This document shows positions 31,746 to 42,800 of a DNA stretch of 64,000 nt, piece after piece; positions within the stretch are counted from its first letter, which is position 1, and every line of letters starts with the position of its first letter. The stretch lies in the NCBI GenBank assembly GCA_011634665.1, contig WAEK01000018.1:659501-723500 (forward strand), in the 5' to 3' direction. The DNA is from Mortierella sp. BCC40632. Lineage: Eukaryota > Mortierellomycota > Mortierellomycetes > Mortierellales > Mortierellaceae. A program made the translations under genes and the position numbers. The notes below the pieces were generated by a model. The model ran no database searches and was not told the origin of the DNA. It worked only from the letters and a program-made list of their open reading frames with translations.

Positions 31746-34700
31746 CTAAACAACGTCCAACCTAGAAATGGGAGAAAACAGTCAAAACAAAAAGGGGGTT
31801 GAGGTGTTAGTAAACAGGGTTCCTTACAGATAACTCCATCGCTTAAACATGACACGAATTTTTCCTTTAAAAAGAATGGTGATACGTACTTGCCCTTGAG
31901 CTTGACAACCAAAGCCCAATCTTCCTTGGTGAGATCATTACGGAAAGATTCCTTCAAGATATTGATCGACTCACGCGAGATCATCGAGTAGAACTCGGAT
32001 TGTTCGGTAAAGTGTCTTCCAAATGTCTTGGGGTTCTCATACACAGCACACTCAATCTTGATAGCCACACCACCTCCGGAACCTCCTTTCCTGACCGTCT
32101 CAACCTGCTTGTGGTTCATCTCCATGGACGTAATCTTACCAAGGGACACAATCTCCTTGGCCTTGGTAACGGGGTCCACGTTGACTACACACAATGGGGT
32201 ACCGACCTTCATCACTCCCTCAGCAACATCGACACCGATAACAATGGGGTCCTTCTTGTTAAAGATAGCCTGGGGAACCATCTTGAGGATACAAGGGAAA
32301 ACGGCCGATGGTGCCTGATCACGACGACGCTCCTCAGTGAGCTGTTTGTGATAAGCAGTGAACTGGTCAAACAAGTGGTAAATAATATCGGCCTTGAAGA
32401 TCTTGATACCCATTTCATCAGCCATTTGCTCCGCCTCCTTATCGACCTTGACATCGAAACATAACAAACAAGCCAATTCCTTGGACTTTTCCAACATAGT
32501 ACTGGCACGCATAATATCCTTCTTGTGGACAGGTCCAATGTTGATGCCCGAGACTGGAATCTTGGACACGCGCAAGAACTCGAGCAAAGCCTCGAGCGAA
32601 CCCAAAGTAGAGGCCTGGACACACACACCGTTACCCGATGTGTCGATCGACGTCAAAAGAGTCTTGAGGTCGTTCATGACCTCATCCTTGAGCTGATCTT
32701 CATCATCATCTGGTCCAACCACCAACAGACGAGAACCGGCAATCGCCTTTTCAAGTCCTGGAGCAGCAATCTTGATACCCAGCGCGGCCTTGACCTCCTT
32801 GTGATGAACATAGGCAGACTTGACACGCAATTCTCTCAGGGGTTGGGGTGTCAAAAGAGCTCTTACGTCGGTTACAATTGCTCCGTTAAGACCACAGAGA
32901 ACAATACGGTCACCTTCTCTCAAGTATCCGTTCGACAGGACAACATCAATGGTCGTACCGAGACCCTCAATGACCTTGACTTCAAGGACAGTACACTCCA
33001 GCTCGGAAATGTACATGAGACGCTCACTCATACGGTTCTGAGTCAACTCGACCAACAACATGATCATATCGGGAATACCCTCACCAGTGTGGGCAGATGT
33101 GGGCACGAGCGAAACGTACTTGCCCATGTTGGGGTTCTCATAGTGCAAGCGGGCGTTCAATCCGTTCTCCTGGAAGGCCAAGATGGTTGCCTCCTTACGG
33201 GTCTCAAACTCGCGCTTCACTGCCTCTGACTGCTTCGAGAGTGAGTCGACGAACGAGTTGTCAGGGAAGGCCTTCCAGCCATAAATACGATCAATCTTGT
33301 TCAAGGCGACAATGAAGGGTGTCTTCTTGTCACGCAACAACTTGAGCGATTCAAGAGTCTGTTGCTCGAGACCGTGCATAATATCGACGACCAAAATAGC
33401 AATGTTACAGAGAGAAGATCCACGAGAACGCAAGTTCGTGAAGGACTCGTGTCCGGGTGTATCGATGATCAAGAGACCAGGCAGCTTGTAAACTCTGGAA
33501 CCATCCTTGTTCAACACAGCCGTCTTTTGCTTGATCGTCTCCAATGGGAAGTAGGTGGCACCGATCTGTTGTGTGATACCTCCTGCTTCTCCCTCCTGAA
33601 CGTTGGTCTGACGAATCTTGTCCAGCAACTTTGTCTTTCCGGTATCGACGTGTCCCAGAATACAGCAAATGGGCGAACGAAGGTTGTCCGTGGAACGGGC
33701 TGCCATGGCAGCCTCAATACGAGCCTTGCGACGCTCGGCGGCCTGCTCCTTACGAACACGCTCGGCCTTGGCGGTCGAGGTCTCTTCGTCGGATTCGTCA
33801 GAATCGTCCGAGTCATCCGAGTCATCCGAGTCGTCAGAGTCCGAGTCAGAATCGTCATCAGAATCCTCAGAGTCTTCAGACTCAGACTCAGATTCAATCT
33901 TCTTGGAGGAGGAGGCCTTGGTAGGAGCAGCCTTAGCAGGAGTTCCCTTAGCAGGGGCTCCCTTGGCAGGAGCGGTCTTAGCAGGAGTGGCCTTAACAGG
34001 AGCGGCCTTGGCGGGAGCGGCCTTAGCGGGAGCGGCCTTGGCAGGGGTAGACTTTGCGGCGGCCTTGGCAGGAGCAGTCTTGGGTTTCTTCTCCTTCTCC
34101 TCGTCGCTGCTCTGATCCCAGCTCTCCTTGACATTATCTTCTTCTTCGCTGGACTGATCCCAGGCATCCTTGACGTCGTCATCCTCGTCCTTCTTCTCCT
34201 CAGCCTTCTCCTCCTTCTCAGCCTCGGCCTCCCAGTCATCGCCACCCTCCTCCTCATCGCCCTTCTCAGAGGCAGCAGCTGGGGCAGGAGTGACGATCGC
34301 CGCAGAAGCGATCTTTGGAGATGCTGGTGGAGGTGTCGAAGTCTGCTTTTGTCCCTTCTTCTTCTTGTTGCTGCTATACACAACTCGCTTCTTGGTAGGC
34401 TCTGGCTCGTCACCCTTTGAATCGAGACCCTCGACCTTGACACCAGACTCCAAAAGTTGCTGGCGACGCAGGTTTGCCCTAGCCTGAGCCTCCTTCTGGG
34501 CTTTGGTCAAGAAAGTGCCCTCCTTCTTCTTTTGCTCAATCTTGGCCTTTTCTTTTTCCTTTTTCTTGGCCTTTGCAGCTGCCCTTTCAGCTTCCTCCTC
34601 TTCAATCTTGCGAATTCTCTCCTCTTCCTTACGCACCTCTTCCTCATGGAGACGGCGAAGCTCCTCCTCCTCCTGCCTCCGCTGCTCTTGCAAAAGCTAT

Positions 34701-35857
34701 AGAAAAGAAAAAAAAATATGTGTTTAGTAGAACAATTTTTTTTCTTCCATTTTTCTGTCATGTCTTCGTCCGCACAAGTTACAAAGGGGGCCGAGTGGGC
34801 CAATTAAAAAAGGCTAGTGTGTTTACCTTAAGAGCGTTCAATCCAGCTGGACCCTTCTTCTTGGGCTTGGCCTCTTCCTTTTCGGCGGCGCTCTTTTTTT
34901 TCTTTTTCTTCTTGTTCTTTGACTTTGGTCCAGCGGCGCCGTCGTCCTCATCATCGTCGTTGTCATCGTCGTCGTCGCCCTGAGCAGGGGCAGGTGTGGG
35001 CTCAGGGGCCTTCTTTGGCTCCTCCTTGACAGGTGCAGGAGCCTTCTCCTCCTGTGGTTCTGCAGCCTGCTTCTCTTTCTTTGCCTGGGCAGCGAGCCTC
35101 TTCTTTTCCTTTTCACGCTCCTTCTTTTCACGCTCCTTCTCCTTCTTGGACTTGATACGGACTGTGGGTTCGCCATCATCAGCATCAAGAGAGTCCAAGG
35201 TAGGAGGTTGTGCAGCAGGCTCGCTTTTGTTCTTCTTCTTGGAAGCCTTCGAGATCATGCTCATCAGGCCACCTTCGTCGTCATCCTCATCTGCAAGGAC
35301 GTGGGCTGGGACCTCAACATCGACAGAGCCTGCAGCGAGAGCAGCCTGATCCTCCTCAAACCCAGTATCCCTAGAAAGTTGGACCCCACAGGAAAGAGAG
35401 GGGGGAGAGGAAGTTAGGATTAAATCAGGGCTGTTTGGATTTGAGGGAGGTGGCGGAGGTGAGGCTGAGGGGGGGAAGGAGTGAGGAGGATAAACAATGT
35501 CGAGTGGGATGTCTGCAGCACAGCATAACCAGGTAAAGGTTGCTGCAGTCACAAAGCTGGCTGAGGTTCCTGGAAGAGGTTGCACTAGCTCTCGAGAAGG
35601 AAGTGAACTGATCTATGGCTGCGGCATCTTGAGGGCCCATAGCTGCGGCTATTCAAAGGCCCCATGGCTGCGGCATTAGGTGCTGAAGTGTCATCATCCT
35701 TGAGTAATGTAGTCCTGATCGATTCAAGTTCAGGGGTGCATCAAATGGAAAGAGGGGGAGGGTGGGCAGGGGTAGATTCCAACGGTCCAGTCAGCTGGGG
35801 GTTATAAGTTTACCAGTAGTCATCTTTGGCTTTTTTTCCTTTTGGTTTTGGTCCCAT
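31746..35857 (-). CDS. FUN12: Translation initiation factor eIF5B (Fun12/IF2 family)
   Basis: GTPase that joins the large ribosomal subunit to the 48S complex at the start codon. Exons on the minus strand: 35857-35814, 35370-34827, 34696-31890, 31761-31746; phases agree, giving 1,136 residues. The protein starts [16 protein letters not shown] long charged N-terminal region follows, with Lys/Glu-rich coiled coil, Asp/Glu runs and about a dozen PAKA-type repeats coded at about 33945-34075. The GTPase domain begins near residue 540 with [20 protein letters not shown], then [15 protein letters not shown] (G3) and ALNKIDR (G4). Domains II-IV follow, ending [18 protein letters not shown]. The last coding exon is only 16 nt. 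Antisense frames here are composition shadows. Confidence 0.95.
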
Positions 35858-36169
35858 GGCGAGGATGTGTGTCTAAAGATGTCCGGATGAGGGAGTGAGT
35901 GAAGGATCGATCGAGGACGACGTGGAGAAGAAAAAAAAAGAAGAGTTGATGGACTGATAAAGTTTTCTTCGAAAAAAAAAAAAAAAAAAAGCAACCACCG
36001 AAACTTGAGCTGCATTTCCTACGCATTTGCCACTATTTTTTTTCTACGAACGCGTTCCTCTTCTCTCTCACTCACACACACATACATTTGTCCTTTGCTC
36101 GTCTTGCCTGTCTGGCATCTCATTCTAAGACACCAAAACATCCCCTGTCCAATCTGATTCATTTTAGCC
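35858..36169. promoter_or_regulatory. Divergent intergenic region eIF5B/RFC3
   Basis: 312 bp between the start codons of eIF5B (-) and RFC3 (+), which diverge; probably a shared promoter. An A run of 18-19 nt lies at 35971-35989 and CT/CA-rich sequence at 36055-36085. Confidence 0.5.
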
Positions 36170-37860
36170 ATGGCTCTCTGGGTAGATAAGCATCGGCCCA
36201 GCGCCCTCGATAAACTCGACTACCATACTGATCTGTCGGCACATTTAAAGAAGCTGGTACATTGATTCGATCCATGTCCCCCCTCAAAATCACTCGACTT
36301 CCTGCTCGATAAATTCAACGACTTGTCTGGAGACTAATCCGAGTACCCTTCCCTCAAATGGTTATAACATTCTCAACGGCAAAAAAAAAAAATAGTGCGC
36401 ATCGGGAGACTTTCCACACATGCTTGTCTATGGACCCCCAGGCGCTGGAAAAAGACTCGTGTTGTTGCTATCCTCCGTGAGCTCTTTGGAGCTGGTGCTG
36501 AAAGAAAGTAAGCAAAAAAAAAAAAAAAAAAAAAAAAAAACGCTTCCTGCCAATTTATCTTCTGATCCCGCCATTTGGCATGTGCCTATCCCAACAACTC
36601 TACGTTTTACTCATGTTTTACTGATCTGCTCTTCCTTCATCCTCCCTCTTCTATCTAATGTATGGCAACAGATCAAGATCGACCAACGCGTTTTTGAAAC
36701 ACCTTCAAAGAGAAAACTGGAGTTGAATATCGTTTCCAGCAACTATCATATGGAAGTCAACCCAAGGTAAAAACCATTGATATCACCTAAAGAAAGCTAT
36801 TTCACTTGAATTCCATCTGTCACTCTCCTCCTTCTACTTCTAGCAGAGCTGCTGACCAATAATTAAACTTTGGGCAACTGATAGCGATGTAGGCATCTAT
36901 GACAGAGTCGTTGTTCAGGAACTGCTCAAGGAAGTTGCACAGACCCAACAGGTGGACGCATCAGCCCAAAAGCGGTTTAAAGGTACGGCGCCTTTTAGAT
37001 CTTGAAACAGAAAAACGGTCACTTTTTTTTTCTGTTGTTGTATTCCATCTCCTCTTATCAATTCTTTGAAACACGGCACCTCTTGATAGTGGTCGTAATT
37101 CATGAGGCAGATCTACTGACAAGGGACGCACAAGCTGGTTTACGTCGGACCATGGAAAAATATATGAACAACCTTCGTATTATCATGTGTTGCAACACTA
37201 CAAGCAAAATCATTGGACCCATTCAGTCACGTTGTCTTTTGGTGAGGGTGGGCGCACCCACAGTCCCAGAAATCTGTAAAGTTCTTCACAAAGTGGTCAA
37301 GAAGGAGCATTGTGGACCTTTGCCCGAGGGTTTAGCAGTACGGCTTGCAGAGGAATCAGGAAGAAATCTCAGGAGGGCTATTCTTATGCTTGAAACTGCC
37401 AAAGTCCAGTGGTAAGTCGACCTGTTGTTTTCCTACCTTGGATCGATGTTTCTTAGACCCATACTAACAATTGTTCCGCCACCAAAAAAAAAAAAAAAAA
37501 AAAAAAAAAACTGTAGCCATCCGTTCAAGGAGAACCAAGAGATCCCACGGATGGACTGGGAGGATTTCATCCGCCAGGTGATGAATCAAATTTTAAGGAT
37601 GCAGACACCGGAATCGTAAGATACTCAGTCGCTTTATAAGCTCTTTGACAAAGATCCCAGAGGAAGCCATAGAGTGCCGTTATTCATTATACCTCTTGCA
37701 CTTGGGTTCGTATTTCTATAGATTGCAAACCGTACGAGGCCAGATGTATGAACTTATTAACCACTGTATTGATCCAACAACGATCATCAAGGTACGGAAC
37801 TCTCCTTCATTTTAAATTGACAGCTGGAGACTTTATTCACTGTATGACGATCACTAACCA

Positions 37861-37896
<36 letters not shown>

Positions 37897-38234
37897 TTAC
37901 CGAATGACTTTATTGCGGCTGCGCCCTTCTACTTTCTATAGACTCTTTCTCGGGAGTTGATTGACAAGGTTGACTCGAACGAGCTCAAGATGCGGTTCGC
38001 TCAAGAGGCCGCCTTCTACGAGCATCGTCTTCGTATGGGCCAAAAGGCCATTTTCCATCTGGAGGCGTTTGTGGCCAAAATCATGAGCGTTTATAAAAGG
38101 TAAAAATGAAAATGTCCATCTCAAGATCCAACTTTTTTTTTGTCTCACTGGACTGTCTGATGATTCTTGAGCATTTGCTAACGCTCTTCTCGCACTTCTT
38201 TATTCATAGACACATCATGTCCATGGACCTTTGA
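36170..38234 (+). CDS. RFC3: Replication factor C subunit 3 (RFC3), apparently frame-broken in exon 2
   Basis: Small subunit of the RFC clamp loader that opens PCNA on DNA. Exons: 36170-36256, 36396-36507, 36672-36766, 36885-36982, 37090-37411, 37517-37615, 37722-37791, 37942-38099, 38210-38234. The start MALWVDKHRPSALDKLDYH, Walker A region GPPGAGK, RTMEKYM, PIQSRC (SRC motif) and the C-terminal RFC collar (FYEHRL-type, YEHRLRMGQKAIFHLEAFV) are all clear. Phases from exon 3 to the stop agree perfectly, but exon 2 is two bases short. One base seems missing in the A5 run at 36449-36453 just after GAGK, and one at the donor (AAAGTAAGC where AAGGTAAGC would fit). As written, translation leaves the frame inside the Walker A loop and stops soon after the next splice. 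With two more bases the product would have 355 residues. Sequencing error is the simplest explanation for an essential gene. Confidence 0.88.
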
Positions 38235-38335
38235 ATTTCTGAATAAAAAGCACTGTATTCCCCCCCTCCCCTCCCTTCATATCCTGTCTAGTTTAATGTG
38301 GAGAGGTGAGTGAAATATGTACATTAAAAAAGGTA

Positions 38336-39809
38336 TTACAATACTACAATAGTCTTTCGCCGTTGACTCTTGGACATTATGTCTCTAGTTGTCCGGTCTC
38401 CCTCTTTTCGGTCGGCGGACGGTCTTGACGCCGCAGCAGAGAGTAACATGATCTTGTTCTCTTCTCTTTGGGAATGGCTCTGAAGATCCTCCTCTTCCTC
38501 ATACTCTTCATCGTCGTCACTATCCCCCATGATCTCTGGAAATTCTCCCAGTCCCCCTTCGTCATCATCATCTTCTTCTTCACCATCGCCTTGTTGAAGA
38601 ACACTATTCAGTGGTTGAGACCCTCCATCGTTGTTGCTAGCCCTTGATAGCTCAGTCTCTTCGGGTCCACTTTTTTGATCACCTTGGTCTTCTTCCCGTC
38701 CGTCAGCTCCATTTTCGGCAGAATCTGAATCTGCAGCACCCGCATGCTCGTCCTCGACATCAAAAAGCCAATGATACTGAAGAATCATATTCCGGACAAT
38801 CGACTGTTGATGACCCAGATTCTTCATCGATGTTGCAAACGAGTTGGCTGCTGATCCACCAGGCCGAAGCAGCGTTGGGCCAAAGACAATAGCAAGGTTG
38901 GTGGCATACATGTGATTGATCTCTTCGTAGTCTGTCACGCGTTCCAAGTGTTCGACAATCCGCTTGAGAAGCATGTAGTTTTGAGGAGGCAAGGTATGGA
39001 TCAAGTCCTTCATCGTCATCAAACGTTCGTCGTAATCTTCCAATGCTATAGATATTAAGCATAGGAGATAAACCCATCATTGCATGAAGAAACATATTAG
39101 TGTCCACTCTGGTTCCTGAAAATGCAACAAGAGGATTCTTAAAAAGAGAGAAAGCGAGGAAAGGATGCATAGGAATGAACGACCACTTAGACTTACCGGA
39201 CGCAGCTACGAGAGGGTCGTACAAAGCACTGGTTGTCACAGCTTCTGGCAACTCGCGCAGGAATTGCTTCAAGGCGCCTGCCACTACGTTAATATCCTTC
39301 CACTCATCGCCTCCCAAATCTACGAGTTCTGAGCCTAATAGAATATTAGTGGAATGGAATCCAGTCGATTGGTGAGTTTCTTTTGAATTAGACTCTAGGA
39401 ATTTCCTTTTGATATTCCCAAAAAAAAAAAAAAAAAAAAAAAAAAAATTACCAGAGTTGAATTCATGCCGGAGCTTATTGATCGAAGATACTGCACCAGG
39501 GACACGATAAATACCAACCTCCTCAAGGCCTAATCAAATGATAAAAAGAAAAGACATTCATTAGAACCTCGAGCCCTTCTATACCTCTCTCCCATCAATA
39601 ACAACAACAACAACAATAACAATAACATTAAAAAAAAAAAAAAAAAAAAAAACGAACTCGCACTACATTGAAACAACAGTAACAATTCCTTGCTTTCATA
39701 CCTCGCTTTTCAATTTCAGTAATACACTTCTCGACAATCAATGGGACACGTTGGTCAAGCATCAAATGTCGTAACTCAATACCAAACACTATGCAATTGA
39801 AACCAAGCA

Positions 39810-39845
<36 letters not shown>

Positions 39846-42800
39846 GAGTTAAGGAAGAGTATTGGAACCCTTGGTTAGGAACTATAAAATTCCATTAAAT
39901 TTTGCCTTGTTTTCTGATTCTCTCTTACCAGAATTGCGTCCCTTTCTCTCTGGCTCTTCAGCCTCGACTACAGTCAGGATTTCATCTGTCTCTTTCGGCG
40001 CCTCCATCGTTGCCCGGATTGACTCGTCCAAATCATGCAATGTACGCCTCTTGGCTGTCGCCTCCGCTGCAGCTTCATTCATAATCTTGATCCAACGCAA
40101 CATGTCATCGTAATCCAGGGCTTGGAGCAATGATTGGCCTCCCTCTTCAGTCATAATCTTGAAAACAAAGTCGCGCCTTGTATAGGTATAGGCGACAGAA
40201 CAGGTTGCATTGATGAGATTGATGACTAATGCAGGCTTGGGAGCCAACGCCGTGGTTGCTCCTGTCGTTGACGTTGCATACGTTGTCATACCAGCAGGCA
40301 TGGTACCGCTGCTGCTTGACCCCTGAATAAAGCTGGCTCGGAAAGACATGGGTCTCTGGCCTCCATCGAAAGGTCGACCATTGATCATGATCATATCGTT
40401 CATATTCGATCCGTGGCCATTTTGGTCAGGACTGCCCATGACCTTGCCATTGACACCACTGCCCAGTGCGGTCGCATTACTGACAGTCGTCGTTGCAGAA
40501 CTCCATGTGCTCGTGATCGCCATCGAGATGGGTCTCATCGCTCGCATCAATGTGGATTTCAAAAGCTGGTTCTTGACTCGACTTCGACTTTGTTCAAGCT
40601 TGATTTGCTTTTCCAAAGTCTTGGCTTGTTCTTGTTGAGCCTTTTGAATCCGACCCTGGGTTTCCTTGATCTGCCGTTCCAGTTTCTCAAGCTCCTTTTG
40701 ATCTCTCTTGATTTTTTCCTGTTGCATGGCAACCAATCGGGAAAAGACTCGAAGTTGACGAGAATTGGTCGGTCGACTAGAAGGTGGATGGCTACTTGAC
40801 GGATTGTGTGAACTTGGGGTTGGCCCTCCTCTAGGATTGAAATATTCTTTCTGAGCTGCCTCACGAACTGCTCTCATTGTCAGATTTCCAGTGCTCGGTC
40901 CAGCCGAGAGGGCAAGCCATGACGCTAGAGGCGATGAGAACGATGACAACGGTGCCTGCGACGAAGGCTGAGATGACATGCCATACACTCTCTGAAGCTG
41001 TTCTTGATGGCGGTCATACACTCGGATGAGGTCGTAAATGTATTGTCGCTTGTCAAAGTTGATCAAAAGTGGTGACTCATAAGTCATATCCCGCACGTAG
41101 CAAGAGGTCTCGAGCATTCGTTCAATCAACCATCCGACTGCTGGCACCAATTTCGTTCCTGAGACATGACCATGTGCATCTTTGATCCAAGTGGAGGACG
41201 ACAGGACCGGCCGCCTTGTCTCGCGGTAGGCATTCAGGAGATCTTCAAACGTTTCCAAAGAGCTTCTTCTACCCAAGGCCATCTCTAACCAAACGCGCGA
41301 ATAAGCTCTACACTCAGGACTGACAAGTGCACTCACTACTGCCGTTTCCACAAATGAGGGAACTGATCCCGAGGATCCCGTTGTGTCCTTGGCTCCCTCT
41401 GTGGACGATCCTTGCATAAACTTGCTCATTCCTTCTCGGCTTTCAAGGACAAGATTCAACAGCTTTTGCACACGCGCATGTCGAATATCATAAGAGATCG
41501 AGGGTGACGCGACCTGCGTAATTACCCAGCTCCGGATAACATGGTGCAGCCGACATAGGTTCTGGAGACACATAGGTAATGAATTGATCAATCGCTCTCC
41601 ATTGAAATGAATTCCAGGCGCTCCACTTCTTCGGATAGAGTAAAGCGTGCTGTAGATATCCGTAATGACCGTGTCCTCGTCAGTTCCGGGGACTGTCGAC
41701 TTGGGTAGGTACCAACCAAGGGGATCTGCGGACTGAGACTCGAGAATCTCATAGAGTAAGAACCACTCTTGGCTCTTGACCGACAAATAATGGCCGATTG
41801 TCGCATGGTTTAGTTGCTCCAACATTGATTCGACCGACCAATTGTTGTCCATGGTCTGCTCTATGCTAGACAGAGGCCCATAAAACGTCTCAATCGTTTC
41901 GACCCCCAGATAAGTAGCCTCAGGAGGTCTCATCGACTGCTGAATGACTAGCCTCTTGATCTCCTTCAAACGCTCATGAACAAGCATTTGTTCTTGTACA
42001 AGGAGATGGTCAATGTCTTTGGTGGCTGCTCTTTGTGAGCCTACATGAGCAGAGAATAACCTGAGTGCCTCACTCAGTCGAGCCTTGAGGAGCAAATCAT
42101 CCGAAAAGTCTCCAAAGTACTTTAACAGCCAGTGTTCAATCGCATTCAACACATTCTGCTGGATAGAGAGGGTACTCTTCCAGTTGCTAGGAAGTTCGTG
42201 ATCGTCACAGCTGGTCGGCAGATCGGCAGGGATGTTACTGCTGCTGTGATTGTTGCTATGTTCAGATGGAAGGTCTGGATCCCTTAATGCTGACAGTCCT
42301 TGGTGGGCTTGCGTGAAAAACATGAAGAGTAGGTCAAGTAACCGTGTTGGTGAACAAAAGCTCCGATACGTCGCAAAGAAAGAATTCATGAACGAGCAGT
42401 GATCTAGAGCAAGCTGCCGGCTTGTCCAGGGGACTAGATCACCGTTCTCGTATGTGTAGCGACCGATTTGTCCATCAAGACCCATTATAACGACCTGGAT
42501 CAAGGTCTCAAGTGTTCCTGCTTTAACAATAGCCGCCTTTGGACCTCCAAACTCCATCAGACTCTGACGTTTGGATGAGCGATGCTCACTGTTGCGTTGA
42601 TTGGTGAGATGTTGAGCTTTCTGGTCAGTCTCTGCCGAAAGAGCTACTTCTTCTTCCAGAACAGCCTTGACCAAGGTTTCAAGACTCTCGTCTTTGATCT
42701 TCAGGATCAGATTTCCACCATGGATCGAGACCGTCCGATAGCCAATACCTGTCACACGGTGCATCGCCAGGAGAATGCCCTCCTGATCCATGTCCTCGGC

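Noticed and set aside
33362..34420. 352-codon + strand frame inside eIF5B
   Set aside because: Antisense shadow of the PAKA repeats and acidic runs; Leu/Gly/Ser-rich with no domain, while the minus strand encodes a full eIF5B.
34573..35349. Plus-strand Ser/Phe-rich frames opposite the eIF5B N-terminus
   Set aside because: Complement of Lys/Glu/Asp-rich codons; no independent support.
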